Shown piece by piece: positions 22,731 through 34,955 of a DNA stretch of 64,000 bases (position 1 is the first letter of the stretch; each line of letters opens with the position of its first letter). A model generated the notes under the pieces. That model saw nothing but the letters and a program-made list of their open reading frames with translations. It was not told the DNA's origin and ran no database searches. Location: positions 58,515,067 through 58,579,066 of the forward strand of contig OX359245.1 in assembly GCA_947179485.1 (NCBI GenBank), written 5' to 3'. This stretch comes from Allacma fusca. Its lineage: Eukaryota > Arthropoda > Collembola > Symphypleona > Sminthuridae. Made by a program: the position numbers and the translations under genes.

Positions 22731-24984
22731 AATTATTATCTATAATAATTACATATTGTTTCTTTTGTTCGCACAAGTCAAAAAAGTCCCGCTGGAAATC
22801 CTGTCTGAATGTGCACTCATTGCCACTATGCTTCCGCTTCAATTTCCTAAATATTTATTTAAGTATTCATTTAAATGCCAAAATAAAAACCTCTAAGTTC
22901 CATTTCTTGCTCTGTGATTTCGCAAGTTAAATTGAGCCTAACAATAGTGAAATTCTCACCAAAATATACATAATGAGTTTCGAAACTTATTCGATACAAA
23001 CATTTTGTCCCGAAACGGTCCCGATCCCGTCCCGAACAGAAGCCCATTCAAACAAGGTTTTCTGGATACACCTTCCCAGATACATATGTAATAACTACTT
23101 ACTTACTTTACTAGAAATATAAAATTGTCCAGATAATATTTGGACATTCATTTTGACACAACTTTTAAAGTGGGCGGATTTTAAGTTCTTCTTGTCAGCT
23201 CAATAACACTTACACATAATGAATTAATTGGAGTTCAATTCATTGTTGCAAGCACTTTAGTTTCTGAAATCCTCGCGATAAACATTTTACGTGGTGACGT
23301 GCGAATAATGTACATTTATTACCTTTGTCGTCAGACATTCGTATAGTGTTAGTCAATATTTATAGTTTAAGAGAATAGTATTAAAATCATGTTTGTAAAG
23401 GGTATCAATGAAGCCTCGTACTCTTACCGAACACGAAAGGAATAATAAATACATATGTAATTATATATACCTTATAAGGGGTATGGTCTTATCGTAAATT
23501 GTAAAAAGTTTTCATCAATTGGATAATCATAATGTCATTTATAACATGCTTTTACATGGTTAATTCTGTTCGTAATATTTCCGCAACATGAGCAGAAATG
23601 CAAATTATGATGAAAGACAATTGAATGTTCTGCATATTTTATAAGTTGCCCAGTATACCCTTTGTTCCTGATTTTCTCAAATATTCATCCCAATGTTATT
23701 AATCTCTAATTCTTTCACTTATAAGATCCAGATACAAATATCATCTGGTGTAATAAAATCATCATACTGTCAATATGGATTTTCAAAGTTATAAAAAAGT
23801 CAAAATAAAGTTAATTTCTAGTCAGGCTTGCTTGATAAATAAACATCAATAATAAAGCATTATTTATTCATGCATTAGGGCAAAACTACACAAATGCATA
23901 AAAAGAAACATGTTCCTGATTTTTGCGCATTTGTAATGAACCAAGTGTATTTTAGATTCGTATATATAAGCAGATCAATACATATGTATAAAACTGCCAG
24001 ATTCAAATAAGCTAAATAGTAGGCTTTTTAATTTTGTGTCAAAATTTAGTCCATAGTATAATAACAATTATTGATCTATTCTACACTGAACATTTTTGTC
24101 AAGCGATTTAGCAACCATTCTCTGACAACAACTACGGTATATTGCTTATTTACAAGTACTTCTACTGTATTTTGATAGTAGTAACTGATACACAGTTTTA
24201 TCCCAGAATGACTTTTACAGCTGTCATTGCTTCCAGAAATTTCACGGATATATTTGATTTCTGCTGCGCCCGCAATTTATTGTTAATTGCGAACACGCAC
24301 TCAGTGACAGAATTGTTTTCTGTAACAAAGCAGAGAACCCCGTTTGTGTTGACAAAATATTTCTATCAGTAAATTTTTATAAAAAACAAATGTCGAAAGA
24401 ATTATACCTGGAAGCGAAAGTAAGTACTCAACTAGGAATGTCATATTCTCGCAAGCAGATTCTGTGTTTCTAAAGTTCTTTTAGGTACTTTTTTTGTAAG
24501 CCATCGTTGAAAGTATAATCTCGTCCCATTTTAATTTTATCAGCTCAAATAATAGCACACGGAGGACTTACATTTAAATAAAAGCAACTATTTAGTTCTA
24601 ACTGATACAATATAAATGCTTAATGGTGATTTCCACTTTATTTTAATTTTGTGATTTCCACTACTTCACATTATTGCACTATTCCAGTGTGTTGCAGAAA
24701 TGAAACAATCAACATAATTTTAGTTCAAATGATAAACTTACGTTCGCATGGAAAGCGGTTAGTGATTCGACAATTTACAGATACCAAGTTCTGAAATGTT
24801 GGATACGTGTCACTTGATCGCGCTCACATTTTCTTGCACATAATAATTTTACAACAATTTTAGGCAAACCTAAATAAGTAGAGTTTTCAAGCTTTTTCAA
24901 TCAAATAGTAGACTTAGTACATTTTTTTAGTAAAATGCATTCTCAAATAGTAGCTATACTAAAAAAGTGGGCATCTGGCAGCTT
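22731..24984. other. Intergenic DNA, nothing recognised
   Basis: About 2.2 kb of AT-rich DNA. Short open frames look random, with no domain-like content. No repeats or RNA genes recognised. Confidence 0.5.
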
Positions 24985-25471
24985 TACATATCGTCGGTGA
25001 AACTTCCTAACCGGCTAAAATAAAAAATGCTTAGAATACAGACCGGCTATTTAGCGCTGTCGCTCAATACTCACAACAGCCATAATTCCCCCATTTCCCT
25101 TAACTTGACCACACCTTCCGCTCCCCTTACACTAATCTCCACGTACGTACTACCATACGTACTACATCTATACTCTCCATCCCATTATTTCCCCTTCACT
25201 TCCCCTCCACCTCCAGTCCACTTCCTTTCCCCTCCATTTCCACACCACTTAACCTCCACCTCACATTATGTTACACTCCCCACCACTTACCCTCCGCTTA
25301 CCCCTCAATTACATTCCCCTCCACTTGCCCTTCAATTACATTCCCCTCCACTTCCCGTCCGCTTACCCTTCAATTACATTCCCCTCCACTTTCCCTCCAC
25401 TTTCTTTCCATTTTCCCTCAACTTCCCTCCACTTTCCCTCCACTTCCCCTTCAATTATATACCCCTCCACT

Positions 25472-26140
25472 TAACCTACAATTACATACCCCTCCACTTT
25501 CCCTCCACTCAACCTACAATTACATACCCCTCCACTTTCCCTCCACTCAACCTACAATTACATACCCCTCCACTTTACCTCCACTCAACCTACAATTACA
25601 TACCCCTCCACTTTCCCTCCACTCAACCTACAATTACATACCCCTCCACTTTCCCTCCACTCAACCTACAATTACATACCCCTCCACTTTCCCTCCACTC
25701 AACCTACAATTACATACCCCTCCACTTTCCCTCCACTCAACCTACAATTACATACCCCTCCACTTTCCCTCCACTCAACCTACAATTACATACCCCTCCA
25801 CTTTCCCTCCACTCAACCTACAATTACATACCCCTCCACTTTCCCTCCACTCAACCTACAATTACATACCCCTCCACTTTCCCTCCACTCAACCTACAAT
25901 TACATACCCCTCCACTTTCCCTCCACTCAACCTACAATTACATACCCCTCCACTTTCCCTCCACTCAACCTACAATTACATACCCCTCCACTTTCCCTCC
26001 ACTCAACCTACAATTACATACCCCTCCACTTTCCCTCCACTCAACCTACAATTACATACCCCTCCACTTTCCCTCCACTCAACCTACAATTACATACCCC
26101 TCCACTTTCCCTCCACTCAACCTACAATTACATACCCCTC
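25472..26140. repeat. 38-bp minisatellite, about 17 copies
   Basis: A near-perfect 38-bp unit made of AACCTACAATTACATA, then CCCCTCCACTTTCCCTCCACTC. As 38 is not a multiple of 3, translation gives a 38-residue period in every frame, and no frame has a protein-like composition. It forms the pyrimidine-rich arm of the fold-back element. Upstream (25200-25470) are degenerate units. Confidence 0.92.
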
Positions 26141-26164
26141 CACTTCCCCTCCACTTCCCCTTCA

Positions 26165-27060
26165 TTTAAATACTGAGAGGAGAAGTGGAGGGGAAGTGGA
26201 GGGGAAGTGGAGGGGTTGAGTATTTGAAGGGGAAGTGGAGGAAAAGTGGTGGGGTTATGTATTTGAAATAGAAGTGGAGGGTAAGTGGAGGGGTTGAGTA
26301 TTTAAAAGGGAAGTGGAGGGAAAGTGGATGAAAAGTGGTGGGGTTATGTATTTGAAATGGAAGTGGAGGGTAAGTGGTGGGGTTGAGTATTTAAAGGGGA
26401 ACTGGACGGAAAGTGGAGGAAAAGTGGTGGGGTTATGTATTTGAAATGGAGTGGAGGGTAAGTGGAGGGGTTGAGTATTTAAAGGGTAAGTGGAGGGAAA
26501 GTGGAGGAAAAGTGGTGGGGTTATGTAATTGAAATGGAGTAAAGGGTAAGTGGAGGTGTCGAGTATTTAAAGGGGAAGTGGAGGGAAAGTGGAGGAAAAG
26601 TGGTGGGGTTATGTATTTGAAATGGAGTGGAGGGTAAGTGGAGGGGTTGAGTATTTAAACGGGAAGTGGAGGGAAAGTGGAGGAAAAGTGATGGGGTTAT
26701 GTATTTGAAATGGAAGTGGAGGGTAAGTGGAGGGGTTGAGCATTTAAAGGGGAAGTGGAGGGAAAGGGGAGGAAAAGTGGTGGGGTTATGTATTTGAAAT
26801 GGATGTGGAGGGAAAGTGGAGGAAAAGTGGTGGGGTTATGTATTTGAAATGGAAGTGGTAAGAAAGTGGAGGGGTTGAGTATTTGAAGGGGAAGTGGAGG
26901 GGTTGAGTATTTGAAGGGGAAGTGGAGGGGTTGAGTATTTGAAGGGGAAGTGGAGGGGAAGAGGAGGCGAAGTGGAGGGTAGTGGAGGGAAGTTAAGGGT
27001 AGTGGTTTCGAAGTGGACTGGAAGTGGAGGGGAATTGTGGGATAGTGGAGGTAAACTCCA
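26165..27060. repeat. Purine-rich minisatellite, about 90-bp period
   Basis: Units of GGAAGTGGAGGG blocks alternate with GGGGTTGAGTATTTAAA and GGGGTTATGTATTTGAAA, giving a composite period of about 90 bp with variable ends. It is the complementary arm to the 38-bp array. The change of strand asymmetry is abrupt at about 26165. Confidence 0.85.
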
Positions 27061-27198
27061 CTCCACTTACATGATACACTGCAAAGGGGAATTATGGCCG
27101 GGTTTCACTTTAGAGTTTCTAGCGGAAACGCTATAGCCGGTTTTCATTTTAGGCATTTTAAATTATAGCCGGTTAGGAAGTTTAGCCGACGATATGTA

Positions 27199-27741
27199 AT
27201 TTAAATTCATGCATAGGCAGGTGTCGTTGATTCCTACTCAATAGGAAACAGTCTCCAACAATTACAATTTAGATGATCATGGAGATAATGGCTCTCACAA
27301 CTAGGCGAAAAATGACATATGATACATACCACAAATTCTTATGATATCAGATTAAGCAAACTAATACAATTTACACCTCTCTGTATTTTAATTATTTCTA
27401 CAGCGACACAGGCTTTGTGCTCAATGTTTGTACCCCGTTGAGCAAGGTACATCCTAAATGTCTGGACAAATTTAGATGAAACGTTTCATTTTATAACATA
27501 ACACACTATACAAGATATCTTTGAGTTACAGAAATTATAATTAGTTAAAGACGCGAAGTGAAATATAATAAATTAGATCATGATAAAAATTCACTTGTTA
27601 ACATAAGGATTATATTTATTAGCATCATTGTTTCGAGCTTTGACTCTTCGTCAGGCAAATGGTGTAGATACCAGTAGTAACATTCAATTCAATGGATATT
27701 ACAATCAATAAAATTTCAAAAATTGAATAAATGATTTTTCA
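27199..27741. other. Intergenic DNA downstream of the IR gene
   Basis: AT-rich, no open frames of note. It should contain the 3' UTR of the minus-strand IR gene, but I see no clear AATAAA on that strand. Confidence 0.45.
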
Positions 27742-30700
27742 TTATCTAAAATATTCTTTACTGTTTTTCAAAAAATATGAAAAAGCCATTACAAATTTTT
27801 TTAATGCAATTCCGAGGTTTGCGTAGCCAAAAAACTTTTTAAATGGGACTTTTTGCAATCGGCGGTAAATTGACCTGAAAACTGACCTTCCATGAACAAT
27901 AATTAACTCTGTACTATAAACGCACATGGAGCAGACTAGTCCATACAAAAGCAACATATACGATAAAGAAATGACCTGGCGGTCGGAGGTCGCCGTGTAT
28001 TTTTTACCCTCATAATACTTGTGGGTACTAACATGTTGACGGGCGTACTGCTTACCCTGTTCCATTTTTTCTGCCATCATTTTCGGTTCCCAGAAGTTAG
28101 TGTAAATGCCCCCTGATTCCATTCCGTTTCTGATGAAGTTGAAAGGAGCTGAAATGAGTGTAAACATGTGAATGTTGGGAACAAAATGCTACATAATTAA
28201 GCATGAGATCGGTTCGGATAAAACACAAATCCGAACCGTAACCGAACCGAACCGATGTTTTCGGTTATTTTTTTGTCTAAATCCGAACCGAACCGTTTTG
28301 TTCGGATAAAAAAATTCTCATATCCGGAACCGAACCGCCATACATCGGTTCGGATGATTTTCATAACCGAACCGTTGTTCGGTTATCCGAATAACCGAAA
28401 CAATATTGCACATTTTACCAGGGAAAACTTCATTCGAAACAGATAATTATGTATTAAAATCTTTTCTGAAAATCTTTGTTTAAAAAAATGTCGTTCAAAC
28501 TTAAAACAATGATTACACTAATTTTTTTCAAATTCTACCTATTATTTAACTTTAAATCACAACCAAAAACCTAAAGACCAAATCTCCGGTAAGACCAAAT
28601 GTCCAAACCTCACTTTTTATCTTTTTTTTGAAGGCTCATTGCTCCCGGTAGTTTCTGCTCTTATTACGGAGTCGGATGTTTCCACTGATGGCATATTAGT
28701 TGTAGTAATAATGTCTTTATTTAATTTAAGCTAAAAAATTAAATAATGCTGTTTGAAATAATTGCGTTGTGATGAACAAATGTATTGCAGATACATAATG
28801 AAACAATCGTTTGTCTCGAGAAATTCATGCTACAGCCGTTCTCGATTACGATTTCCTAAATATTGTAGGGACGAAATTCAAATTCGGTTATCCGTCGGTT
28901 GAACCGATCGGTTACATTTACTTTATCCGAACCGAACGGATAAATTCAAATTTAAAACCGAACCGATCCGAAACCGATATCCTGTTAGGCATTGACGTAA
29001 CCGAACCGTTCGGTTATTTCAATTCGGTTACGACTTTTCTAACCGAACCGTCGGTTTCGGTTAACCGATGGTCGGATAACCGCGTTAAACCGAACCGATC
29101 TCATGCTTATACCTAATGCACAATTTTGTGTGAACCACACTAATGCGCATGCATAAATAATTTCAAGCTCAGAATATATACGTCCTGCATATATTTCCAT
29201 GATCAGCCCTATATTTTGTAAATGTGGCTACTGTTCCATTGGCTAAGTATTCATGTGATTGCAAATGTAGTAGGATTCTAAAATTGTGCAAGCCATTTAT
29301 GTCTTATGTAATTATTTATTTAACATATACCGATCAGATGAGGGTACAACTTGCTTATGCCAACTGTCATGACGGTATCGAATAAGGAATCCTTTGATTT
29401 CTGTGAAAGTCTGCGTTTACTCACATCCACCATATATTGTGTCCCAAGGAAGTCAATTGTAAAGCTGTGCCCCAAACATACCGTATTTTCTTTAAAAATG
29501 TCCTGGAAGCACTACAAAATATGAATAAAATGTAAGCATATATTTGAAACTTATATTTAATTAGGGGAAAGATCATGTAACTCTTACATCTGGTTGCAAC
29601 TGATCATATTCATGGTACCTGTATCGGATAACCTTGGCAATGCCATGATTCGATGATTGTAAACTTGATATTAATAAAGGATGTGATAAAACTCCAATTT
29701 TATAATTTGATTCTACCAGCTCGTGGAAAGTTTTCGGAGGATTTACGTAGTACGGGAGAACAACCATTTCAAGGAGTTTGGTTTTGTATCCCGCTCCCAG
29801 CACTATTAACAGGAGGAACCATATTGAAATTAATGTTTGCCCTGATATATGACGCTTTGAAGTCGCGTAAATTTCCATTGGAACCGCCTGATCTAGGAAG
29901 GGTTGCAATAAAACAGGAAATGTAAAGAAATGTAGAAATCGAAAGCACAAGGTATTGTCGACATCATTTTTGCTACATGTATTTTGCAGATTAAAAATCA
30001 TAAACTTCTTTTGAAAATAGGAAATTCCTTCCAAGGTCACAAAAACACACCCCACGCAAGTTAATATGGTTCCCCACACCCCAGGTCTGAATGGATGGTA
30101 CAACTGTTTCAAAGAATTAAAATCCACTGACTTTCGGAGTGCTGTTACGAATACCACACCCACAAAATCGTTAGAATCAATTCCATGGAATGATGATTCT
30201 CCACTGGACTGAACCATAGGCAAACCTACCATGGCTGTGCCGTCTCCTAAATGTCGTTTCCAGTCCTCTACAAGTATGCCTCCATTCAAATATTTTGGAG
30301 TTGCATTAATGAAGAGATTGAACTCAATAAATACTACGACTATAGCGATTAGCGCCTTTGATTTTTTCACTGTAGGATCACACACAGGGCACACTACGGC
30401 TATGATTGGTTCCTGCTCCAAATTGAACTTCTTCGATTTCAAAGTATGCAGCTGATTTTGGGGTGTTTGAAAATTATGGTCATCGACGTAAATGATTTGT
30501 ACAGAAGCATCTCTAGTAGTGGTTGGCAGTGGTACGTATGCTAGAGTTCCTGATGGTGATAAAAGCAAAAGTATGCGTTTTAAAAAGATTCTGGTTGAAT
30601 TCAATTGTACTAGCACATCAGCAATCTTCGTGGGTGATGCTTTATGTTCAGAGAAGATGAATACAAAGTATGCATTTAGCATATCCGTACTTGTAAAAAC

Positions 30701-31060
30701 GTCTTTTGGAATTTGCACATTTTCTTCACTATCAGTATTAAATGCAAATAAGGAGCAACTGACAGAACGTTTCGAGTTTTGTAATTTCTGTTGGTAGCTG
30801 GCATTTTTTGCATACATTCGCAAAATGTATAGAATTTGTAGATGTTGATGCAGATCTGCTATACTTTGCTCGTTGGAGTCTCCAGTCAAGTCTCCTCTGA
30901 ACGTGATATCTATGCAAGTACAATCGGGAAGGACCGACGTTTTTACAAAACTGGTAAAACGTGTAAAAGGGTTTTTTTCCACTAGTAACGGTGCTGCAAT
31001 TGTTGATTCCAGGGACAGGAAAATTATGCAAAGAACTTCAATTATATTAATGCGTAACAT
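27742..31060 (-). CDS. Divergent ionotropic receptor (IR), four exons
   Basis: IRs are chemosensory relatives of ionotropic glutamate receptors, acting as ligand-gated cation channels in sensory neuron membranes. Exons on the minus strand: 31060-29588, 29511-29425, 29400-29331, 28148-27742, giving 678 residues. All junctions are GT-AG and in phase. A signal peptide is likely at residues 1-23 (hydrophobic, ending TIAA). A short N-terminal part is followed by the ligand-gated channel region: TM1 about 327-347 (VWGTILTCVGCVFVTL), pore loop about 376-388 (FLHFFTFPVLLQPF), TM2 about 407-425 (LISIWFLLLIVLGAGYKTKL) and PPKTFHELVESNYKIGVL, the usual start of the S2 half. TM3 is at about 602-625 in the last exon. 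I chose the ATG at 31060 because it begins the signal peptide. A hAT MITE lies in intron 3 and leaves both splice sites intact. Which IR subfamily it belongs to cannot be told. Confidence 0.88.
28198..29109. mobile_element. 912-bp hAT-type MITE in IR intron 3
   Basis: Perfect 20-bp inverted ends, TAAGCATGAGATCGGTTCGG, with an 8-bp target duplication TACATAAT/TACCTAAT (28190-28197 and 29110-29117, one mismatch). Both terminal thirds are packed with CCGAACCG, CGGTTCGG and GGTTATCCGA words in both orientations, and the middle is ordinary AT-rich DNA. No transposase frame. A nearly identical copy of the same length, inverted, is at 32404-33315. Confidence 0.93.
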
Positions 31061-32403
31061 TTTTATATTGGGTCTTACTAGATAATAAAAAACTCTGTTT
31101 GCACCGAGCACCGAACCTTAACACTGCCGGTTACACCTTTTTTGAGTTAGCAATTGTATTTATGTAGTTGCAAAGGTTTTAACAATAATTATAAGAACTT
31201 TTACATTCAGAGCTTTTGTCTGTCAACAAAATACTATTGTACGTTTAAGCATAAACATTTGGTACACTCAAAGTTGTGTTTCCACAAATTAATAATTGGC
31301 TTTCAGGACACATGTAGCAAACATGCGAGCTAGTGCTGGGGATGTACTTGTCTGTTCCAAAATTTCTTAACTAGTCTGAACCAAGGATAGGTCCATTCCG
31401 GCTATCACGTTTCCCAAATGTGGACCAAGGTACGTATTCCAACGAATCTTCCGGACGGACCACAATTCTGATGTTGTAATAGTACAGCGACAATAAGCTC
31501 GTTTGGTTGACGTTTTAGTACACTTGCATAGGCTTTCCAAAAGAATAACGACGAAAAAGCACGTCAACTTTCAACTGGACCGACCCCAGAGTCCGGTCTG
31601 GTCTTCCACCAGGAAAGGCCCTAATAAGCCTTGTCGAAAATTTCGCAACACTTGTCATGTAAATAAAAGCTTAAATATATGGTCCGGACCAGAGCAGTCG
31701 CAGCACTAAGCGAGCATTCATAAGTAAACCAAGTTGGTCAGGCTTTTAGGAAATAAATGATTTGGTGTAATATGCAAGCCTGACGCAAATGTTTTCAAGA
31801 ATACAATAGATACTCAATGATAGAATTACACTATAGACATAAGTAGATATTTAGTGACAAAAGATAAAATTAATGTTCGCCTGTGGCAGTTAGTTTCCTG
31901 ATGTAAATGGTTCAATGTGCAGTGCAAGTTTCAATTAAATGAAACTAATCCTAACAATCCAAGGTTGCTTATGCAATCCATTACGCATATAAACTAAACA
32001 CTAGAAGGTATGGCAGCCTAGGTCAATTTAACAGGGGAAATCTATTATTCATAATAGGCATGCTCACATTTTTCAAGCATGCCAGCGAAATTAATTTCTA
32101 TTATAAATTATTCAAAATGATTTGGGAACAACTTGAAGCAAAATTTGTTGTACAATTTGCACATTTCCTGAGGTTCGCCGGTTCAGCAGCCGTACTGTAT
32201 CAGTAACCGCCATACTCCAATATGAATGAATGAATCTTTATTCAAGTCGATAAAATGGCATGGGCCAACATTTTTTGTGATTTACCATATTTGTTTGTTT
32301 TCTTGCTTGTATTGCATATTTGTTGATACTTCAACCATACTGCAATATTGCTTTAGAGTTTAGCTCAATAGAACCCATATGTATACCCCTCCTTTTGCAG
32401 TTG
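31061..32403. other. Upstream flank of the IR gene
   Basis: Should contain the IR promoter. It includes a candidate hAT-type MITE at 31331-31708. Otherwise AT-rich with no gene recognised. Confidence 0.4.
31331..31708. mobile_element. Candidate hAT-type MITE with TAGTGCTG ends
   Basis: 378 bp between TAGTGCTG and CAGCACTA. GCGAGC lies on both sides with one extra base on the right, so the target duplication is imperfect. The interior has repeated GGTCCGGACC, GGTCTGGTC and GGACGGACC words. The end octamer equals that of the MITE at 3227. Plausible but not certain. Confidence 0.5.
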
Positions 32404-33315
32404 TAAGCATGAGATCGGTTCGGTTTAACGCGGTTATCCGACCATCGGTTAACCGAAACCGACGGTTCGGTTAGAAAAGTCGTAACCGAATTGAAATAAC
32501 CGAACGGTTTGGTTACGTCAATGCCTAACAGGATATCGGTTTCGGATCGGTTCGGTTTTAAATATGAATTTATCCGTTCGGTTCGGATAAAGTAAATGTA
32601 ACCGATCGGTTCAACCGACGGATAACCGAATTTGAATTTCGTCCCTACAATATTTAGGAAATCGTAATCGAGAACGGCTGTAGCATGAATTTCTCGAGAC
32701 AAACGATTGTTTCATTATGTATCTGCAATACATTTGTTCATCACAACGCAATTATTTCAAACAGCATTATTTAATTTTTTAGCTTAAATTAAATAAAGAC
32801 ATTATTACTACAACTAATATGCCATCAGTGGAAACATCCGACTCCGTAATAAGAGCAGAAACTACCGGGAGCAATGAGCCTTCAAAAAAAAGATAAAAAG
32901 TGAGGTTTGGACATTTGGTCTTACCGGAGATTTGGTCTTTAGGTTTTGGTTGTGATTTAAAGTTAAATAATAGGTAGAATTTGAAAAAAATTAGTGTAAT
33001 CATTGTTTTAAGTTTGAACGACATTTTTTGTAAACAAAGATTTTCAGAAAAGATTTTAGTACATAATTATCTGTTTCGAATGAAGTTTTCCCTGGTAAAA
33101 TGTGCAATATTGTTTCGGTTATTCGGATAACCGAACAACGGTTCGGTTATGAAAATCATCCGAACCGATGTATGGCGGTTCGGTTCCGGATATGAGAATT
33201 TTTTTATCCGAACAAAACGGTTCGGTTCGGATTTAGACAAAAAAATAACCGAAAACATCGGTTCGGTTCGGTTACGGTTCGGATTTGTGTTTTATCCGAA
33301 CCGATCTCATGCTTA
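32404..33315. mobile_element. 912-bp hAT-type MITE, inverted sister of 28198-29109
   Basis: Same length and ends as the copy in the IR intron, in the opposite orientation, with an exact 8-bp target duplication TGCAGTTG (32396-32403 and 33316-33323). Only a few substitutions separate the two by eye. Different target duplications show two independent insertions rather than one copied block. Confidence 0.94.
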
Positions 33316-34955
33316 TGCAGTTGTAAAGGATCATCTCATGCATGTAACATTTCATTCAAAGAGCTCGTTCATTAACTGAACATTTCTGAAATATTTTAGG
33401 ATTTAAGTGAACTGAAATATTTTAATTTAAGTAATGAATGAGTTTAAATTGAACTATTAGGCAAATTTAACGAACGTGAATAAACGTGAATTTGTAGGTA
33501 TGATTACGAGAACTGAGTTGAACTGAATGTGAGAATAGTCAGACTGGACCTGTAGTCCACGATCGCTTATAATTATGACTCGTGTTCAGAGACTATAGAC
33601 TACATACACCATTTGATTTATCTCCTAAATTGCTCATGAAACGTTGCAAATCAACCGTTGGAGTATGTGCAAAATTGTTATAAAATAAGGCCTAGCGGTC
33701 TCGCAAGAGAACATCAGATGTAGAATTCAGATTTAACGAATGTGTTGCCAATATTTGAAGTGATCCAAAACAGTTCAAATTAATCATGTTCGCAGATAGC
33801 TTTGAAAATCCTAATCTTCAACTACAAATAAGATGAAATAATAAAATATGGACTTGTTTCTTGACGTTTGAACTGATTGCATTGACGAGATGTCCATGAA
33901 TTTCGATAGTTATGATCATACACAATGCCTTTACTTCCATTCATTTTAGACAATAATTAATTTTTGCAATTTATTCTAAAAACAAAATAGTATATTAGAA
34001 GTAATGACCAGGAGTAAAACCAATGCAGTACACTCTCGCTATCAGAGACCTCCAAAGTTCTGCCCTGATAAATGTATTATCCATTTTAACCTCAGTCATA
34101 CACATTGTGTGATTGGAAATCGGAACTGCAAAACCGGATCCACTAAACACAAAATTACACTGGAGTTAGTTTGATCGAGTAAATTTAGAAGTATGGAAAT
34201 TAATTTTATTTTGTTACTGTAGGTCTTAATCAAACGTTTACTTTACGGGCTTGTCCCATTAAAATACTTAATTACCTCCATTCAAATTATGGCTAAGGAT
34301 GACCAAACTTAAATTGATGCATAATGTATAAATTGGTAACTTAAAGATTTTTAAAGTTTGAACAAAACACAAATTAATAGTTGCAGTTTTTACAGCTGTA
34401 AATTTGTCTCTGCAACAAATTCTGCTTATATCATTTTACAAGTAATATTTTATCCAATGCCATTATAAATGCACAGAAAAGTTCAATGATAATTGAAAAT
34501 TCAGACATAGAGGGAATGCCTTAATTTATAGGTGGTGCACCCATAATATAGACCATTACGATTAGAAAATTCTGGGGAGGACTTTACAGTCATAATATCG
34601 ATAGGGAATGCAATCCAAGCCAAAACTACTATATGGGAAATTAATTATAATATGATACAAGTCCTGCATTTTATTATTTCCTCACCAAACACATCATTCC
34701 ACCATAAATGAATTCACATGTTGATACTTACGCAAGTAAAATGAGCTATTACAAATTCGTAATAAATTTTGTATAAGAACTTCAATAGTTTGCTTTTTTA
34801 CGATTCAATGCATGGAATATCTACATTTTTCCTATATACATTGTTGTACACTTTTTAGTGTGTCTTTGTCCAATTGATGACTCCTAAAAAATTCACATGA
34901 TATCAAATTAAGAATCAGTTTCGTTTTAGCACTGACCACGGTCCAAATAAAAGAA
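33316..34955. other. Intergenic DNA upstream of the first P450
   Basis: About 1.6 kb of AT-rich DNA with no open frames of note. It should include the promoter of the P450 gene, but I cannot point to elements in it. Confidence 0.45.

Larger units (their letters stand above)
24987..27196. mobile_element. Fold-back element filled by minisatellites
   Basis: Inverted ends of about 45 bp begin CATATCGTCGG and contain ACTTCCTAACCGGCTA at both sides. TA lies on either side (24985-24986 and 27197-27198). The inner left half is pyrimidine-rich on the plus strand and the right half purine-rich, so the two arms are roughly reverse complements (CCCTCCACTT against AAGTGGAGGG) and could fold into a stem about 1 kb long. 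There is no transposase. The long uninterrupted frame through the left half is an effect of the repeat. Confidence 0.75.

Noticed and set aside
24142-24372. A 76-codon open frame in the intergenic region
   Set aside because: Random-looking composition, no neighbouring exon with matching splice sites and no recognisable motif.
25027-26169. A 380-codon open frame with a 38-residue repeat rich in Pro, Leu and Tyr
   Set aside because: It is the translation of a 38-bp minisatellite. All three frames of the unit are open, so the length of the frame carries no information. No start context, no introns, no domain.
25472-27060. Regular repeat array that might suggest a CRISPR
   Set aside because: Units are contiguous without unique spacers, in a eukaryotic genome, with no cas genes. 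It is a minisatellite.
29653-30797. Plus-strand open frames opposite the IR gene
   Set aside because: They are antisense shadows of the IR first exon, which has a signal peptide, channel motifs and matching splice junctions on the minus strand.
28255-33258. Open frames rich in EPNR and NRS motifs in the two 912-bp MITEs
   Set aside because: They arise from the CCGAACCG words. No transposase domain, and the same words give open frames on both strands.
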